Positions 45,111-58,327 of a stretch of 64,000 nucleotides of DNA are shown one piece after another. How positions within the stretch are numbered: position 1 is the first letter of the stretch; every line of letters begins with the position of its first letter. Below the pieces are notes generated by a model. The model saw only the letters and a list, made by a program, of their open reading frames with translations, had not been told where the DNA came from and searched no databases. The position numbers and the translations under genes were made by a program. Source of the stretch: Castanea sativa (Eukaryota; Streptophyta; Magnoliopsida; Fagales; Fagaceae); contig NC_134014.1 in the NCBI RefSeq assembly GCF_040712315.1, positions 7,906,244 through 7,970,243 on the forward strand. The letters run 5' to 3'.

Positions 45111-46299
45111 GTGAGTTGTGACGTCAAGAATAGATTTTGACGGTTCTTATGAAAATGGCATAGATGCCTCCCGATGAAAACACAGGGAAATTTGCTATTT
45201 AACATTATTTTCTTAACAATTTCATTAGTAAGCACATTTTGAAACATTTTAGTAGACTTGCATCTCAAGCCTTAGAGGCTCAAGTTCAGTGAAAAAACTC
45301 GAGCCTTTAAGGCTCGAGTTTTGATTGCTAACCTGGACTATTTTCCAATTGGAACTCGAGTTTTAGATGCTCAAGTTCCTTAAAGTAATATCGAGTCTCT
45401 AAGACTTGATTTCTTTTGGGATATAAACTCAGCAACTTACCCTCAGGTGCTCGAGTTTGATTTTAAAAAATCAAGGGTTATAGCCTAGAGTTCCATATGG
45501 ATTAAACTTCCATGTGGATTAAAAATTCCACATCAGCTGCTGCAAGCAAATAGAACTCGAGTCAAGACACTCAATATGCTAGTTTCCAAATTAGTTTTGA
45601 AAAGATGCCAACTAACTAAATACTTAGTAAAATAATGTTAAATGAAAAAAAAAAAAAAAAAACTAGAAAACACTTTCATTCATTAAAGTCCTTGGTTGGG
45701 TAGCCCCTTTTAAGATTTCCATGGTGGGGCTCGATTCTTCATGAGTCAGGCTTCAAAATGCATTGAGCAAGCCTTGTTGATAACTACTGTGATTAATGTT
45801 TATGTCATAATATAAACTCAAATTCAAGAATAGATTTTGAGTGCTTTGTTACACCATCTCAACTTCAAAACAATATGATATTGGTGGATCTAATTTTTAT
45901 ATATTGATAAACAAAACCATCTTTTTAATTAATTCATATAATATAATTTCTGCTACAATTTAGTTTCTATTGTGGTAAGAAACAAATAAATTAATAAAAC
46001 ACAATTGAGTGTTTGGTATGAGTATGAATTTTAAAGAAAAAAATTGCTTTTGGTAACATAATGCAGGGATCCACATTTTTCAAAATATTTATAATAATGC
46101 CCTCAAAATTTTTATTTAAGTTCTGAAAACACATTCAAAGGAGTTTTCTAAACAAATGCTTCAAATCACCTAAAGTGAGAGCTATTATCTAAATACACAT
46201 AACTTAAAAGTGGGCCCCACATGTTTGAGTATTCAAATAACATGAAACAATTTTCAAATATTTTTTTACCAAACAACCCTTACATATACTGATATACAT
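45111..46299. other. Intergenic DNA with CTCGAG-type inverted words
   Basis: From about 45255 to 45560 short inverted words recur (ACTCGAGCCTTTAAGGCTCG, TCGAGTCTCTAAGACTTGAT). The second is shared with the element at 59106-60117, so this is probably a fragment of that family. The rest is featureless. Confidence 0.4.
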
Positions 46300-46307
46300 A
46301 TCCCAAT

Positions 46308-47184
46308 TAGGGATGACAATAAAACCCTGACCTGCGGGTACCCGACCTGACTCGTGAAATAGTAGGGTCAAGTTTGGGTTTTAAAAATAAAACTCGAAAC
46401 AGATTCGGGTCAAGTGCGGGTTTTAGCGATACCCACCCCAAATCTGACCCGCATACACCATAATTATAGAAAAACCAACACACACGCGCGCACGCACACA
46501 CACACATTTTCTAACTTAACCCTAACTCTCATTCAGCCTCACTACCTCAACCCAGCCAACCCCCTCCCTCACCCTCATGCACTTTCACCCTCACTCGCTC
46601 TCTCTCTCATCCTTGCATCACCGCCGTCAGCCATACCCCCATTCGTTCCTTCACCGCTGGCCATACCCCTCAAGTCCTCCCTCATCCATGCATCACCATT
46701 GGGCCCCCCTCACTGCCTTGCTCAGCTACTCTTTCACGGCCTCACTCCTTCCTCCATGTGTCTCCATCTCATTCTCCATCTTTTTTTTTTTATGGGTTCA
46801 TTTTGTCGCAATCATGTGAGTTTGTGTTTGTATTGTGATTTATGTGTTTGTGATCGTGAGAGGGAAAATCATAAATTTGAAATTTTTAAGTTTGTGATTT
46901 TTTTGTTTGTGTTTGTGTTTGTGTTTGTGATTTTGAAAGGGAAAATTATAAATCTGAAATTTTTGTATTTGTGATTTCTATGTTTGTTTTGTGATTTTGA
47001 AAGGTAAAATCATAAATTTGAAATTTGTGTTTGTGATTTTGGGCTGGGCATAATGGGATGGGGCCTGTGGAGCCTACGAGGCCTGACAGGGCGGGTTTGG
47101 GGTTTAAAAAAAAAACCGTTTATTAAACGTGGCGGGTTTGGGTATAAAGAAACCCGCCCCAAATTCGACTTGTTGTCATTCCTA
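46308..47184. mobile_element. Non-autonomous hAT element (877 bp)
   Basis: The ends TAGGGATGACAA and TTGTCATTCCTA are inverted repeats with one mismatch. An exact 8-bp target duplication, ATCCCAAT, lies at 46300-46307 and 47185-47192; 8 bp is the hAT size. The sub-terminal regions are GC-rich (GCGGGTACCCGACC; GGCGGGTTTGGG). No transposase. The plus-strand frame at 46414-46974 is low-complexity Pro/Ser/Leu and not a convincing protein. Confidence 0.85.
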
Positions 47185-47192
47185 ATCCCAAT

Positions 47193-48025
47193 AACTATTA
47201 TGATGAATGATTATGTTATAACATAAACTCAATTAAATAATAGATTTTGGGAGTTTTAGGACTCGTTTGATAATGTTATTTTAATAATGTTATATGTATT
47301 TTTTGAAAATACGTGTGGGTGAAAAAATGTGTGAAAATATGTGTAATATTGTTTAAACACTACTTTATCCAAATTTCAAAAAATATATAATATTGATGAA
47401 TCCAATTTTTATAAATTGATAAAAAAAAAAACAATTTTATCTAATTAACTCAAACAATATAATTCCAATTAAAAATTTTTATTTAGTATATTTGTAAACA
47501 AATAAGTTAATTAAATGATCCATAAATAAACTCAATTTTGTTTAACAAGAAAATGAATACACAACTCTATCTCATCACGTGGACATGTCAAAATGATGTG
47601 GCCAGCGTTAATTGGCTCTCATGTTCACCCGTACAGTGCACCCACTTCCACAACACACTCCCCCACCCCCCACAAATTCAAAATTTTCAACGTATTGATT
47701 TTGATTCCCATGATCCATTCCTGTTTGGATACAAGGCCTACCTTATCCTCTAAACGAAACTCAAATTTTACAAAATTGATTTTAAAATTTTAATTCATTT
47801 CTCCATGTTCCCGCTCACTCACTCTCACACAGTCCCTATCTGACTATCTCCATCTCTCACATTTGACCAATCAATCAATAATTTTCACAGTAAAAAGCAG
47901 TGTTTTGTATACTAATAATCACATCCAAACCCAAATTCCCCAATCTCAAAATTTTCCAAACTCTCTCTCTCTCTCTCTCTCTTTTTCTCTGAAACTCAAA
48001 TCGAAACCCTAGCTCAGCCACAACA
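47193..48025 (+). promoter_or_regulatory. Upstream region of the RUNKEL-like gene
   Basis: AT-rich DNA, then a CT tract at about 47961-47982 close to the start codon, typical of plant 5' UTRs. I could not assign a TATA box or specific sites. Confidence 0.4.
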
Positions 48026-49451
48026 ATGAACCACTACCACATCTACCAAGCCATTGGCAGAGGCAAATACTCGGTACCATTCTTGCTCAAACGGAAGTTT
48101 CTATTTTCAAATTTTCCAATTGCAGTAACTTAACCTAGTTTGATTTATTTATTTATTAATGTTTGTTTGTTTCCAATTTTGGATTTTGTAGACTGTGTAC
48201 AAAGGTAGAAAGAAGAAGACCATCGAGTACTTCGCGATTAAGAGCGTCGATAAGTTGCAGAAGAGCAAGGTTCTTCAAGAAGTAAGCCAACGATTTTCCA
48301 TTTTTTCCGAATCGATTTGTGTAAAATTTGTTGTTCCCTGAAAATGCAAGTTGATGCTTGGTTTGGTTGGAGTGATTTATTTATTTATTTTATTTAGTTG
48401 AATCACAATTTTAGTTACTAATTCTGGAATTTATATTAATATTAATTTGGATCGAATATAGTATTAGTTTTGATTTGATGCCAAACAAGTATGTTAATTT
48501 GAGCTGCCCTTTTGTTTTTGTTTAGGAAGTACTTTTGCAATACAATGAGTGCATATAATGGTATAAGGCCTTGTTTGGAGTTTATTTTCACCTCAGAAGA
48601 CGATGTACAGCTTTTTTAAAGTAATGCATTTTTCAAGGAAGAACAATACTTTTACACAATAAACAAAATAATTTGATGAAAATAATTTAATCCAAACACA
48701 TGGGTTCGCGTTTTTTTTTTTAGTGTATGCAGAGTATGGTTTTTATTTATTTATTTGAATTGATTTGTTCTTTTGTGGTGCATTGCGTGCAGGTTAGGGT
48801 TCTCCACTCTCTAGCTCACCCAAATGTACTCCAATTTTACTCCTGGTAATGCTTGTTCAAATACAGAACCACAGAATTAATCGCTTGACTAGATGATTGC
48901 TTTTGAAAATTTCAGTTTTGTTCTTCCTTTCGGAATTAATATTTGAATTATTATGTGCCCACAATCTCTCTCATTCTTTAAACTTGTATATCAGGTATGA
49001 AACATCTGCTCACTTGTGGTTAGTTTTGGAGTACTGTGTCGGAGGGGATCTCATGACATTATTACGTCAGGTAATGCATTTCTTTTGAAAAGCTGAGCAG
49101 GAAGGGACTTGGAAGTTTTGTGGTCTTTTAATTTTATCGATAATGCTGTGGTAATCCAACTGCTTATATAGTAAGTCTGTATAAGGACACACCCTTGGGC
49201 TTCAACCAAATGCAGATATGAGTTACTGAATACAACATCTTCAAAAATGTGATTTAACTACGGATGTGGACTGTGGACATAGGTGTTGTTGCCTAATGAG
49301 CTTAACCGATAAATTATGAGTGTCCTTGTTACACTGGTTTTTGTGTACCAATGACAAATTATTGTGTCCTAGTGTTCAATCAACTCCTTTTGGGTCATGA
49401 CCCTTGTTAAATTAACTCCTTTTCAATTAGGCAATAATGGTTACCAACTTA

Positions 49452-49538
<87 letters not shown>

Positions 49539-52500
49539 TATATATATATATATATATATATAAGATAATGAAGCTGATTAGTGTTTCTATGGTTTATAAA
49601 TCACTAGAACATTGGAAAGGGGAAAGTGTGGATGTGTAACATATTCTTCTTGGAAACTCGTAATAGTTCCTGCACGATGCATTATAGCTTTTTTGAAGCT
49701 TGCCAATTCAAAGTGATGTAATTGTTTCATCATTTCACTGGCTTCAATGTTTCTTCATCTTTCTTTGACTCTATCCCCTTTGAGTTAATCTAATTCAGAG
49801 ATCATATATCATTAAACTCTGGTTGTAAAGCATGGGGAAATATCGTAATTAATGCTGTGGCAAAATACTTTTCATTTGCATACTTTTAATACCATGTCAT
49901 ACTATCATTTGAAATTTTCATTTATTCTGGGTTTATACAGTTAACATAGAAACAAGGATGTGCAATATGGGTATGTAATATCTGAGCTGAAGCATGCTTA
50001 TAATGGCATGATTCACATTACTAACATTTTCGTGACTGAGATGCAGGATAGTCAACTACCAGAAGATCCAATTCATGATATTGCACGCGACCTTCTCAAA
50101 GCTTTGCAGTATGCTCATGAGCACTGATTTTCCTTTTTATTTTTTAGGGTAGAGTTAGTACATGTATTATTATTGAGCTATGTTGAGAAAATCATCTCTA
50201 TTGTCAGGTATTTGCATTCCAAGGGAATTATTTATTGTGATTTGAAGCCCTCAAACATCTTATTGGACGAAAATGGACGTACAAAGGTGCTTTCACATGT
50301 TTCTTTTCTTGTGTAGTTAGGCTACTGCCACTGGTTATGATATTGACTTGAATAATTATTCTTGTATCATTATGCCTTGCAGCTATGTGATTTTGGGTTG
50401 GCTAGAAAATTAAGTGAAATATCGAAAACTCCTTCTTCCTTGGTATGTTTTTACCAACTATTGCAATAATTGGTGTTGTATACAAAGTTTAAATTGACTT
50501 GATGATAATTATTTTGAATTTCTCCATCTACCATTTTTTTCTATTATTAAACAATTGCTAATGTAGTTTGATTCTTATGAACTTGTTTAGTTGCCGCAAG
50601 CTAAACGTGGAACACCATTTTACATGGCTCCTGAGCTGTTTGAGGATGGGGGTGTCCATTCTTATGCATCTGATTTCTGGGCCCTTGGTTGTGTACTATA
50701 TGAGTGTTATGCAGGGAGGCCTCCCTTCATGGGTGGAGAATTTACTCAACTAGTAAAATCCATCCTCTCAGATCCAGTTCCACCTCTCCCGGGTAATCCA
50801 AGCCGCCCTTTTGTCAATCTAATTAATTCTTTGCTAGTAAAAGATCCAGCAGAAAGAATTCAATGGCCTGAGCTTTGTGAACATGCTTTTTGGAGAACTA
50901 GATTCACTCCAGTGCCTTTACCTCCTCAGCCTGCTTTCACTAACATGATAGAACAATATGCTAGGCCATGTCTTTCAGAACGTAATGGCGATAAATCTCT
51001 CCAAAACAAGACTCCTCCTAAGTACCGTGAAAAAGATGTAAAAGGGGCTCTGAAACAGGATGAGAATTCTGTTTTAGGATCAAGAGGCTATGAGACACCA
51101 ATCAAGGGTACACAAAGTGGCTGCAGAACTCAGACCAAGGCTTCTGGTAGAGTAGTTGAGGAGAAGCAGAAAAACCGTCCTAGTGCCACTAGAGGTGTGA
51201 ATCTTTTAAGACTTTCAAGAATAGCAAAGACAAACTTACAGAGGGAGAATGAGAAGGAAAACTACAGGAGGCCCTTGCCTAATGGCTCTGAAAATGATGC
51301 TGAAGTCAAAATTGAGAATACTGATATGGAACTTGATTTTAATGAAAATACTGAAGATGAGGCACATGATGAATCTGATAGCATTACTTGTACGCCTGAA
51401 GACAAGATGTCAAGTCAAGATCAGCAGCAGGGGAAGGTAGAAGATGTTGAAAATAACACACACCAGTTTGATACTCCTGTTAATATGCCCGCCTCAGATG
51501 AATCAAAACTACTGGACCAGGAATCATCTACAGAGCATATTGAAGTGGCTGCTACCCCTCCCAGTGTCAGTCAGCTTAAAAATCAGAGAGTTAAAGATGG
51601 TTCAGGATCGGTCCCTGACTCTGATTCTTCAAAATCTTCTAATAACATTTCCCAGGTTCTTTGGCACCCATCTGATCTCTCAGTCAGACCTGTAATGCCT
51701 AGCAGAAAAGCTGATAAACTATTGGAGGTGATTCCTTCACTTCCTTTTGAGGCGTTACAAGCATCGGATTTTGTGAAGATGCCTAAAGAGCAGTTGGATG
51801 CCCTGAATAGTAGGATTACGGCCATTTTTAGTGGGAACACTAGCATTGGGGAGAAGCAGAATGTGATCAGATACCTTGAGATGTTGAGCACTAATGCTGA
51901 TGCAGCTAATATCTTGACCAATGGGCCAATAATGCTCATTCTTGTTAAAATGCTCAGACAATCCAAGGTCTCTGCTTTACGTGTTCAACTTGCATCACTG
52001 GTTGGCTTGCTGATCAGGCATTCAACTTTTATTGAAGATGATTTGGCTAATTCTGGGATTTTAGGTTCACTTTCTGATGGCCTTAGGGACAAGCAGGATA
52101 AAGTGAGGAGGTTTTCTATGGCTGCTTTAGGTGAGCTGCTATTCTATATATCAACTCAAAATGATCAAACTAGAGATAATAATCCACCTGAATCTCCATC
52201 AAAGGACTATAAATCCACATCTGGCTGGCAGGTTAGCTTCCTACTTTATTGCCATAACCTTTGTGTGTGTGCCAAATTGTTTGGCGCTTAATTAATCTAA
52301 ATTTGACTCTTCAATTCTTTAAGTAAAAAAAATCATAACATATCTACCTATCACTTGAAGTCTCATGAATGATGTACTGAGATAACTTTACTTTATAGAG
52401 ATGGTGTCCTTTGTGCAATCTTCATGTTCTTCAACATCATTTTCTTTATAGATAACTCACATTCCTTGGGGCAGGTTTCAAATTCATTGATTTCATTAGT

Positions 52501-55080
52501 GTCATCAATATTACGAAAAGGTGAGGATGATATGACTCAACTTTATGCATTGAGGACAATTGAGAATATCTGCAGTCAAGGAGGGCATTGGGGAGCTCGT
52601 TTCACCAGCCAGGATGTGATTAGTAATGTGAGCTATATATATAGGGCTGCAGGGAAACAGGAGAGCATAAGACTCACAGCAGGATCATGTTTGGTCCGCT
52701 TGGTTCGTTTCAATCCTTCCAGCATTCAATCAGTTATAGAGAAACTTTCCTTCAAGGAAATTGCATCTGCCCTTGTCAAGGGCAGTCCACGTGAGCAGCA
52801 AATTAGTTTGAACCTTTTAAACATGGCCATGCTTGGAAGCCATATGTTCACTAGTATTGGTCGGTATCTTCTACCTCTGGCGGAGGATAAGAACCTTGTC
52901 CCGAGCCTTTTGTCTCTCATTGAGCAGGGTAGTGAAGTTTTGAAGGGAAAGGCACTTGTATTTGTGGCTCTCCTTTGCAAGAATGGTAGGAGATGGCTGC
53001 CACACTTTTTGTGCAATGCTAGGTTGCTTTCTGCTGTGGACAGGCTAGCAAAAGAGAAGGACAACTTTGTGAAGCAGTGTTTAGATGCATTTGTGAATGT
53101 TGTGGCATCCACTATACCAGGTTTATTGGATACCATAACTGGAGATATTCAGCAAATAATGGCAGGAAGGCGCCATGGGCATATCTCTGCTCTCAGCAGT
53201 CGAACTGCTCCAAAGACTAACATTCATATGTTTCCTGTTGTTCTTCATCTACTCGGGAGCTCATCTTTTAAGCGCAAGGTAGTCAGCCATCATGTCCTGC
53301 AGCAGTTGGCAAATTTAATCAAACTTGTTGAGACCCCATTTCAGGTAGGTGGCTGCAGCTGAGCCATTTTCCAATTTTAATTATATATAGTTTCTGCATA
53401 TTGACAAGTTAGCCTCGTTTCTCATTTGAGTTGAGTTGCATTTCTGTTAAAGTTTCAAGGAGTACTGATGCTAAAATCTGGTAAACTGACTGCGCAAGTC
53501 TGCCATGTTTAGTGAACCTCTTTTTGCTAAATTAATCACTAAAAAAACATGAAATGGTTCCTTAGGTAGATATCTTTAACTAGTATTCGTTTGGCATCAG
53601 CTTATTTGGCTTTTGCTGAAAATGGGTTAAAGTATACTTATATTCGAAAATGCGAGGTTTTAAAAAGCTATACATAAACAAAATAAGTTAAAAACTAAAT
53701 GAAAAATCTCATGGCAATCAGAAATGATTTGTAGGATGAGATTGACACAATTATCTTGGCTATATGGTGAACTTCTAACCTTGACAAAAAAAAAATGATG
53801 TGATTTTGATCTAATATGCAAATTGCCTTTATTATTTGATTTCCAGGGCAGGGATGACTTCCAAATAACCCTTCTTCGAGTTCTTGAATCTGTGACAGAA
53901 GAGTCACCTGTAATTCTTGAAAACCCTTTCATTTTCATTCGTGAAATTCTCCCCAGCTTAGCTGTTCTGTATAAGGGAAACAAGGATGGTGATGCCAGAT
54001 TTTTGTGCCTGAAAATTTTGTTTGATGTAATGGTCATTTTTTTCGATGAACCATTTAATGATGAGCAAAGATCAGAAGATTTGAAGTCCATATCTAATAC
54101 ACATTTCCTCCCTCTCTACCCTGCCTTTATTGAAGATGAAGATCCCATTCCAATGTATGCACAGAAGCTTCTTGTGATGTTCATTGAGTTTAACTACATT
54201 AGAATTTCAGACATTCTACATCTGAAGATAGTTTCGCAATGCTTTGAGTTTTTGCTCGGCGATCTCTCCAGTGCAAATGTAAACAATGTCAAGCTGTGTC
54301 TGGCTCTGGCATCTGCTCCTGAAATGGAATCCAAATTACTCTCCCAACTAAAAGTAGTCAGGAGGATTGGGAACCTCTTGGAATTTGTTTATGCAAAGGA
54401 TATGGAGGATTTTCTTGAACCAACTCTTGGCCTATGTAGGGCTTTTCTTCTACGATCAATCAGCAGCAGAAAAGGCTTCATCTACACAAAAGAACCAACT
54501 CTCTTAAGTGATGGTTCTGCGGAGGCAAACAGTGCAGTTGATCAGCAGCAAAGCATAAGAGACATTATGGACTTTGGTAGCAATGTAGGTGTACTGCTGG
54601 AGTTAAGTGAGTCCCATGAAGCAAATGTTGCAGATATAGCCTCTGAATGTGTGGTATTGTTGCTTAAGGCAGCTCCAAGGGAAGCCACCACTGGTCTTCT
54701 GACTAATCTCCCTAAGGTTAGTGCAATTCTCGAGTCTTCAAGCAGGGCCACCTCTCACTTGCTTGTGCTGCGGGTGTTGCATGCTCTTGGTTATTCTTGT
54801 AGGCAATATCTGTCACAAGCGATGATATTATCAATTTCTGTACATGAGATTTCAAGGGTTGAAGCTATTGTATCTGAACTTAAAAGTTCAGGTGTACCTG
54901 CTTTAACCAATGCTGCTTTGAATGTGGCATTGGAACTGCAGCGGCTACCTCGGTGCGTTTGATGTTCTCAAGGTAGTATATTTGTTTCATTAATCTATTG
55001 TTTTGTTTCATAAGATTTATGGTTTCTCAATCTGATGATTGCTTCTTGTTTGCAGGTACAGTGAACATTCATTGGTTTGA
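48026..55080 (+). CDS. RUK: RUNKEL-like serine/threonine kinase with ARM/HEAT-type C-terminus, 11 exons
   Basis: Exons: 48026-48073, 48192-48281, 48793-48845, 48995-49070, 50047-50108, 50208-50286, 50383-50442, 50591-52231, 52475-53344, 53847-54952, 55056-55080. All introns are GT...AG, phases agree, and the total is 1369 aa, close to Arabidopsis RUNKEL (about 1366 aa as I recall). The kinase domain is residues 4-263: glycine loop GRGKYS/TVYKG, Lys33 (FAIK), DFG at 139-141, GTPFYMAPELF. The catalytic loop reads YCDLKPSN, so HRD is changed to Tyr-Cys-Asp121. A Ser/Lys-rich linker follows, then a long helical repeat region (about 560-1360). RUNKEL is a microtubule-associated kinase-like protein needed for cell-plate expansion in cytokinesis. 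The last exon is 25 nt and rests on splice signals at 54953 and 55055; without it the frame would end at 54962. Confidence 0.92.
49457..49562 (+). repeat. (CT)n(TA)n compound microsatellite
   Basis: In intron 4 of the RUNKEL-like gene: a CT run, then TA runs split by GACACA. Confidence 0.9.
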
Positions 55081-55733
55081 GAAAACGTTAGACATGCTTC
55101 AGGATGTCAAAAATTTTCTGTATAATGTTATACATTTTTGCTCATAGCTCATTGTATAATTTTTAAGTATACTTTGTATCTTTCTTGACATATTAAATTG
55201 AATATTTTTTTTCTAGAATTCGCTTAATACTGATTCAATCAAATCACTGTAGTCTTTCCTTTCTTCCTTTGTTCAAACTTCAAAGCTATGGTGATGTCGG
55301 TATAAAATGTAATATATATACTTTTTTTATATAGGATTTAAATATGCTCAGTTCCATTGGATAAAGGCAATGGTTGCATCTCTGTTACTGGTACTGTTAT
55401 TTACTTTATTTTTTGTTGAGAACATTTATCCACTAGTATTTTCTTTTCCCTGTAGTAAAAACTAAAAAGTCACAGTTCATGCATTCCATCAGCACCCACC
55501 ACATGCTTTGGCATCGGCAGTTTGGCACATATTGTTGCTTTCAATTTCATTTTATGAACTTGAAGAGACAACCTTTGGCATCTATAGGCTGCTAAATGAT
55601 GACCAAGTTGGTGAAATCCCGTGATTTTGGGGCTTGGGGAGAGGTTACTTTTTTAATCTTTAAATGGGTTGGGTCATGGCCCTCATGGGTATGCAGTGTC
55701 TTAAGGTCCCATGTGACTGCAAATATTATCAGT
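55081..55733. other. 3' flank of the RUNKEL-like gene
   Basis: The 3' UTR is probably in the first 120 bases (AT-rich, transcript end near 55200). Nothing else is recognised. Confidence 0.4.
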
Positions 55734-56075
55734 ACTAGTACTTAACTACCTTTGATTAAAGTATGATGTTCATAAAGTCGTCATTTACCTAATACAAAAT
55801 TTTCACCCTACAATTAGTTGGTTTCCTATGCATAATTTCAAAGCAGTAGTACTTGCTACCTTTAAGTAAAGTTTGCTTATTGATGTTCATAAAGTTTTCA
55901 TTTGCCTTATAAAAATTTTCACCCTCCAATTAGTTGGTTTTTTATGCATAATCTCAAAGCAGTAGTACTTGCTACCTTTGAGTAAAGTTTGCTTATTGAT
56001 GTTCATAAAGTTTTCATTTGCCTTATAAAAATTTTCACCCTCCAATTAGTTGATTTTCTATGCATAATTACAAAA
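55734..56075 (+). repeat. 116-bp tandem repeat, ~3 copies
   Basis: TTTCACCCTMCAATTAGTTG recurs at 55801, 55917 and 56033, a period of 116 bp. The last two full units are almost identical; the first, before 55801, is the most diverged. Non-coding. Confidence 0.85.
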
Positions 56076-56761
56076 TTCTCTGATCATTTTTTTAATATTA
56101 TTAGTTTGTCTGTATTTTCTTACCAATGAATTAATTAAATACATATGTGATCAAACACGAATACATTCTGAACACTCTTTAAGTTTACAGCTCAATTTTA
56201 ACATAGAATAGTCGTGGAAAATATAATTCAACTTGGAATATTGCTTGCGTGTATTGCAAACTTGTAAATTTACTGGTTCCTAATTCACTTTTCTAGTATC
56301 TCCAATGACCTGCGATGAATGATGGGACATTTTATCTTACTTTGGTTTTGGTTTTTGGATTTTGGCATTTTCATAATCAACTAGATGGATGGATTAGGCG
56401 TTAGGATTCCACTAGATCATTAATTCAGGGAGAGCCCACCATCACGGGCTAAAAGGCTAAAAGGAAATCCCTTGCTACCAAACAAATCACAACAAAAGTC
56501 TACTGATCATTGTCTCTTTCCCATACATGCCAACCTGTTTTTTCTCATCTTCATCCCTTAACCACTAGCCATTTGGCACTTGGCCCTACCTAGAACTTAG
56601 TAGTCATACCTTTTTAAGGCCCCAAATCATAACTTCCATTAAAGCCCACATAGTTACATGCACCAAAGTTCCTCTGCTTTTCCTTAACAAAATATTCATT
56701 ACTTTTTTTTAAGTATATAACAACCTCCAATAAGGGTGAAATTGATTTCTTCATGATTAGA
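56076..56761 (+). other. Upstream region of the AGP-like gene
   Basis: AT-rich with no other gene. It is the likely promoter and 5' UTR of the gene at 56762. No specific sites assigned. Confidence 0.4.
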
Positions 56762-57193
56762 ATGGCCTCCTTTTGGTTTCATTTAGGAGTACTCATCAAC
56801 ATCATCATGGCTTTCATGGTCTCACCTTTGCTTTCTTTATCTCCTAACCTTAATTCTGATGCCTCCAACACCATCTCAACTACACCATCATTCTTGACAA
56901 ACTCTCCTCCATCTCTACCTCCTTTCCAAGAAATATCCCCTGACATTGCTCCACTTTTGCCTTCTCCTGGTGGTGAAGTCCCTACTTCAACTGGATCATC
57001 CATACCCACCATTCCTTCAAGCCCAAGCCCTCCAAATCCGGACGAATTGGATTTGCTTGGACCCGGTTCTGCATTTTCGCCATCTGGGTCAATGCCAGCT
57101 TCCTCTGCAGAATCTAAATTCTTGGTTTCATATTGGCACATTGTTTTTGCAGGTTTAGCTGCATATTGGTGTATGCAGCCAGTTAAGATATAG
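56762..57193 (+). CDS. Classical arabinogalactan protein, AGP26-like
   Basis: A 143-aa single-exon gene. An N-terminal hydrophobic signal peptide (MASFWFHLGVLINIIMAFMV) would target it to the secretory pathway. The mature part is Pro/Ser/Thr-rich with PPSLPPF, SPDIAPLLPSPGG and IPTIPSSPSPPNPDELD; Ser-Pro and Ala-Pro dipeptides are sites for hydroxylation and arabinogalactan. The segment GPGSAFSPSGSMPASSAES followed by a hydrophobic tail (HIVFAGLAAYWCMQ) is a GPI-anchor signal. This is the layout of the AGP25/26/27 type, anchored outside the plasma membrane. The ATG at 56762 is chosen for family agreement (MASF) and its context (A at -3, G at +4); an in-frame ATG three codons earlier (56753) is possible. 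The exact family member is uncertain. Confidence 0.8.
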   Translation: MASFWFHLGVLINIIMAFMVSPLLSLSPNLNSDASNTISTTPSFLTNSPPSLPPFQEISPDIAPLLPSPGGEVPTSTGSSIPTIPSSPSPPNPDELDLLGPGSAFSPSGSMPASSAESKFLVSYWHIVFAGLAAYWCMQPVKI

Positions 57194-58145
57194 TAGTAAT
57201 TTAAGGGCTAGATGAAATCCATTAATGTTGTAGCTTCCCACTCCTTCCTGATGCTAATCTTTCATTCTTTACAGCATATGATACAATGTATGTAGTTATT
57301 GTCTCTTCCAATAATGTGACTGTAAGTTATTGTTGTAATTGATTTTTGAGTAGAAATGAGTTGTATTAAGGGACTTGTTTTTTTGTCGGTCATTATTGTA
57401 CTTGTGTCAGTTTTAAATTTCCTGCTCCAAGTTGCTAATTTCTTTTTCTTTGGATCGATAACTCCCACTAATTGGCACCAAAAAGAGAAGCTACATAGTT
57501 GATTTCATGCTATAATGTGCATGTCACATGGCTTTGATCCACAACCATATGGGAAAAAAGTATTCCCTTTTCGAGTGCATGTGAGACACAGCAAGTGAAT
57601 TGTCTCATTATCAATGGATGAATCAGTTGCATACAACTCACATGTTGGGTAATGAAAGTCAAATTTAGTAGTGGTTGTATTTGGTTTAACTGCTATGTCT
57701 CTTTCCACCGTCAGCATCTTTTATCCAATGAGGGAGGGAGTCACTGTGTGTGTTCTTTTTCTACGTACACTGAGTTATGTCTCCGACCAAATTAACATGC
57801 ATGTGGAGTAGTCAGTGGCTCAGAGCTTCTCATATATAGATTTTTACGCCACTTTTTCCCGATTTGTCAATTGGAGCAACTTTCTCATATAATGACCATT
57901 CATCCGGTTTTGTTATTTAGGTATTAATCATCAATTTTATCAAACTTTTTATAAAAATTTGTCAAAATCACTTTTCTTTTCTTTTTTTTTCCTTCATAAA
58001 AAGCTTCTTAAAATAGCTTATTAATAAATCCTCTAAAGGCATATGTTAGTAAAAACCTTGTAATTTTTAGCTAAATTCTCTGGGCAATTATTAGCATGCA
58101 CTTGTTAGTACACATTGTTAGTACATATTACCTATTTCACTTGTT
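57194..58145. other. Intergenic DNA
   Basis: It holds the AGP-like gene's 3' UTR (about 57194-57400). Short minus-strand frames at 57262-57717 have no recognisable domain. Nothing else. Confidence 0.4.
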
Positions 58146-58156
58146 AAATGTGGATA

Positions 58157-58316
58157 GACGATTCCAGTTAACTCAACTGGTAAAGTATCTGATAGTTGAA
58201 TAAGGAATCTAGGGTTCAATCTCCACCTATACCAAAAACCGATTAATATCTTAAACTAATGATAAAGAGTTACCATCAGAAACGAACTTATAGTAGGTTA
58301 AAACTTTCTATAAAAA
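58157..58316 (+). mobile_element. tRNA-derived SINE (160 bp)
   Basis: Pol III boxes of a tRNA-like head are clear: A box TAACTCAACTGG at 58169-58180 and B box GGTTCAATCTC at 58213-58223. A tRNA-unrelated body ends in an A run. An 11-bp target duplication with one mismatch flanks it: AAATGTGGATA at 58146-58156 and AAATGTGGCTA at 58317-58327. Confidence 0.8.
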
Positions 58317-58327
58317 AAATGTGGCTA

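Noticed and set aside
46414..46974. 186-codon plus frame rich in Pro, Ser, Leu and His
   Set aside because: Low-complexity C-rich sequence inside the non-autonomous hAT element.
58157..58316. Possible tRNA gene (A and B boxes)
   Set aside because: No cloverleaf or mature 3' end; the tail, length and target duplication show a SINE.
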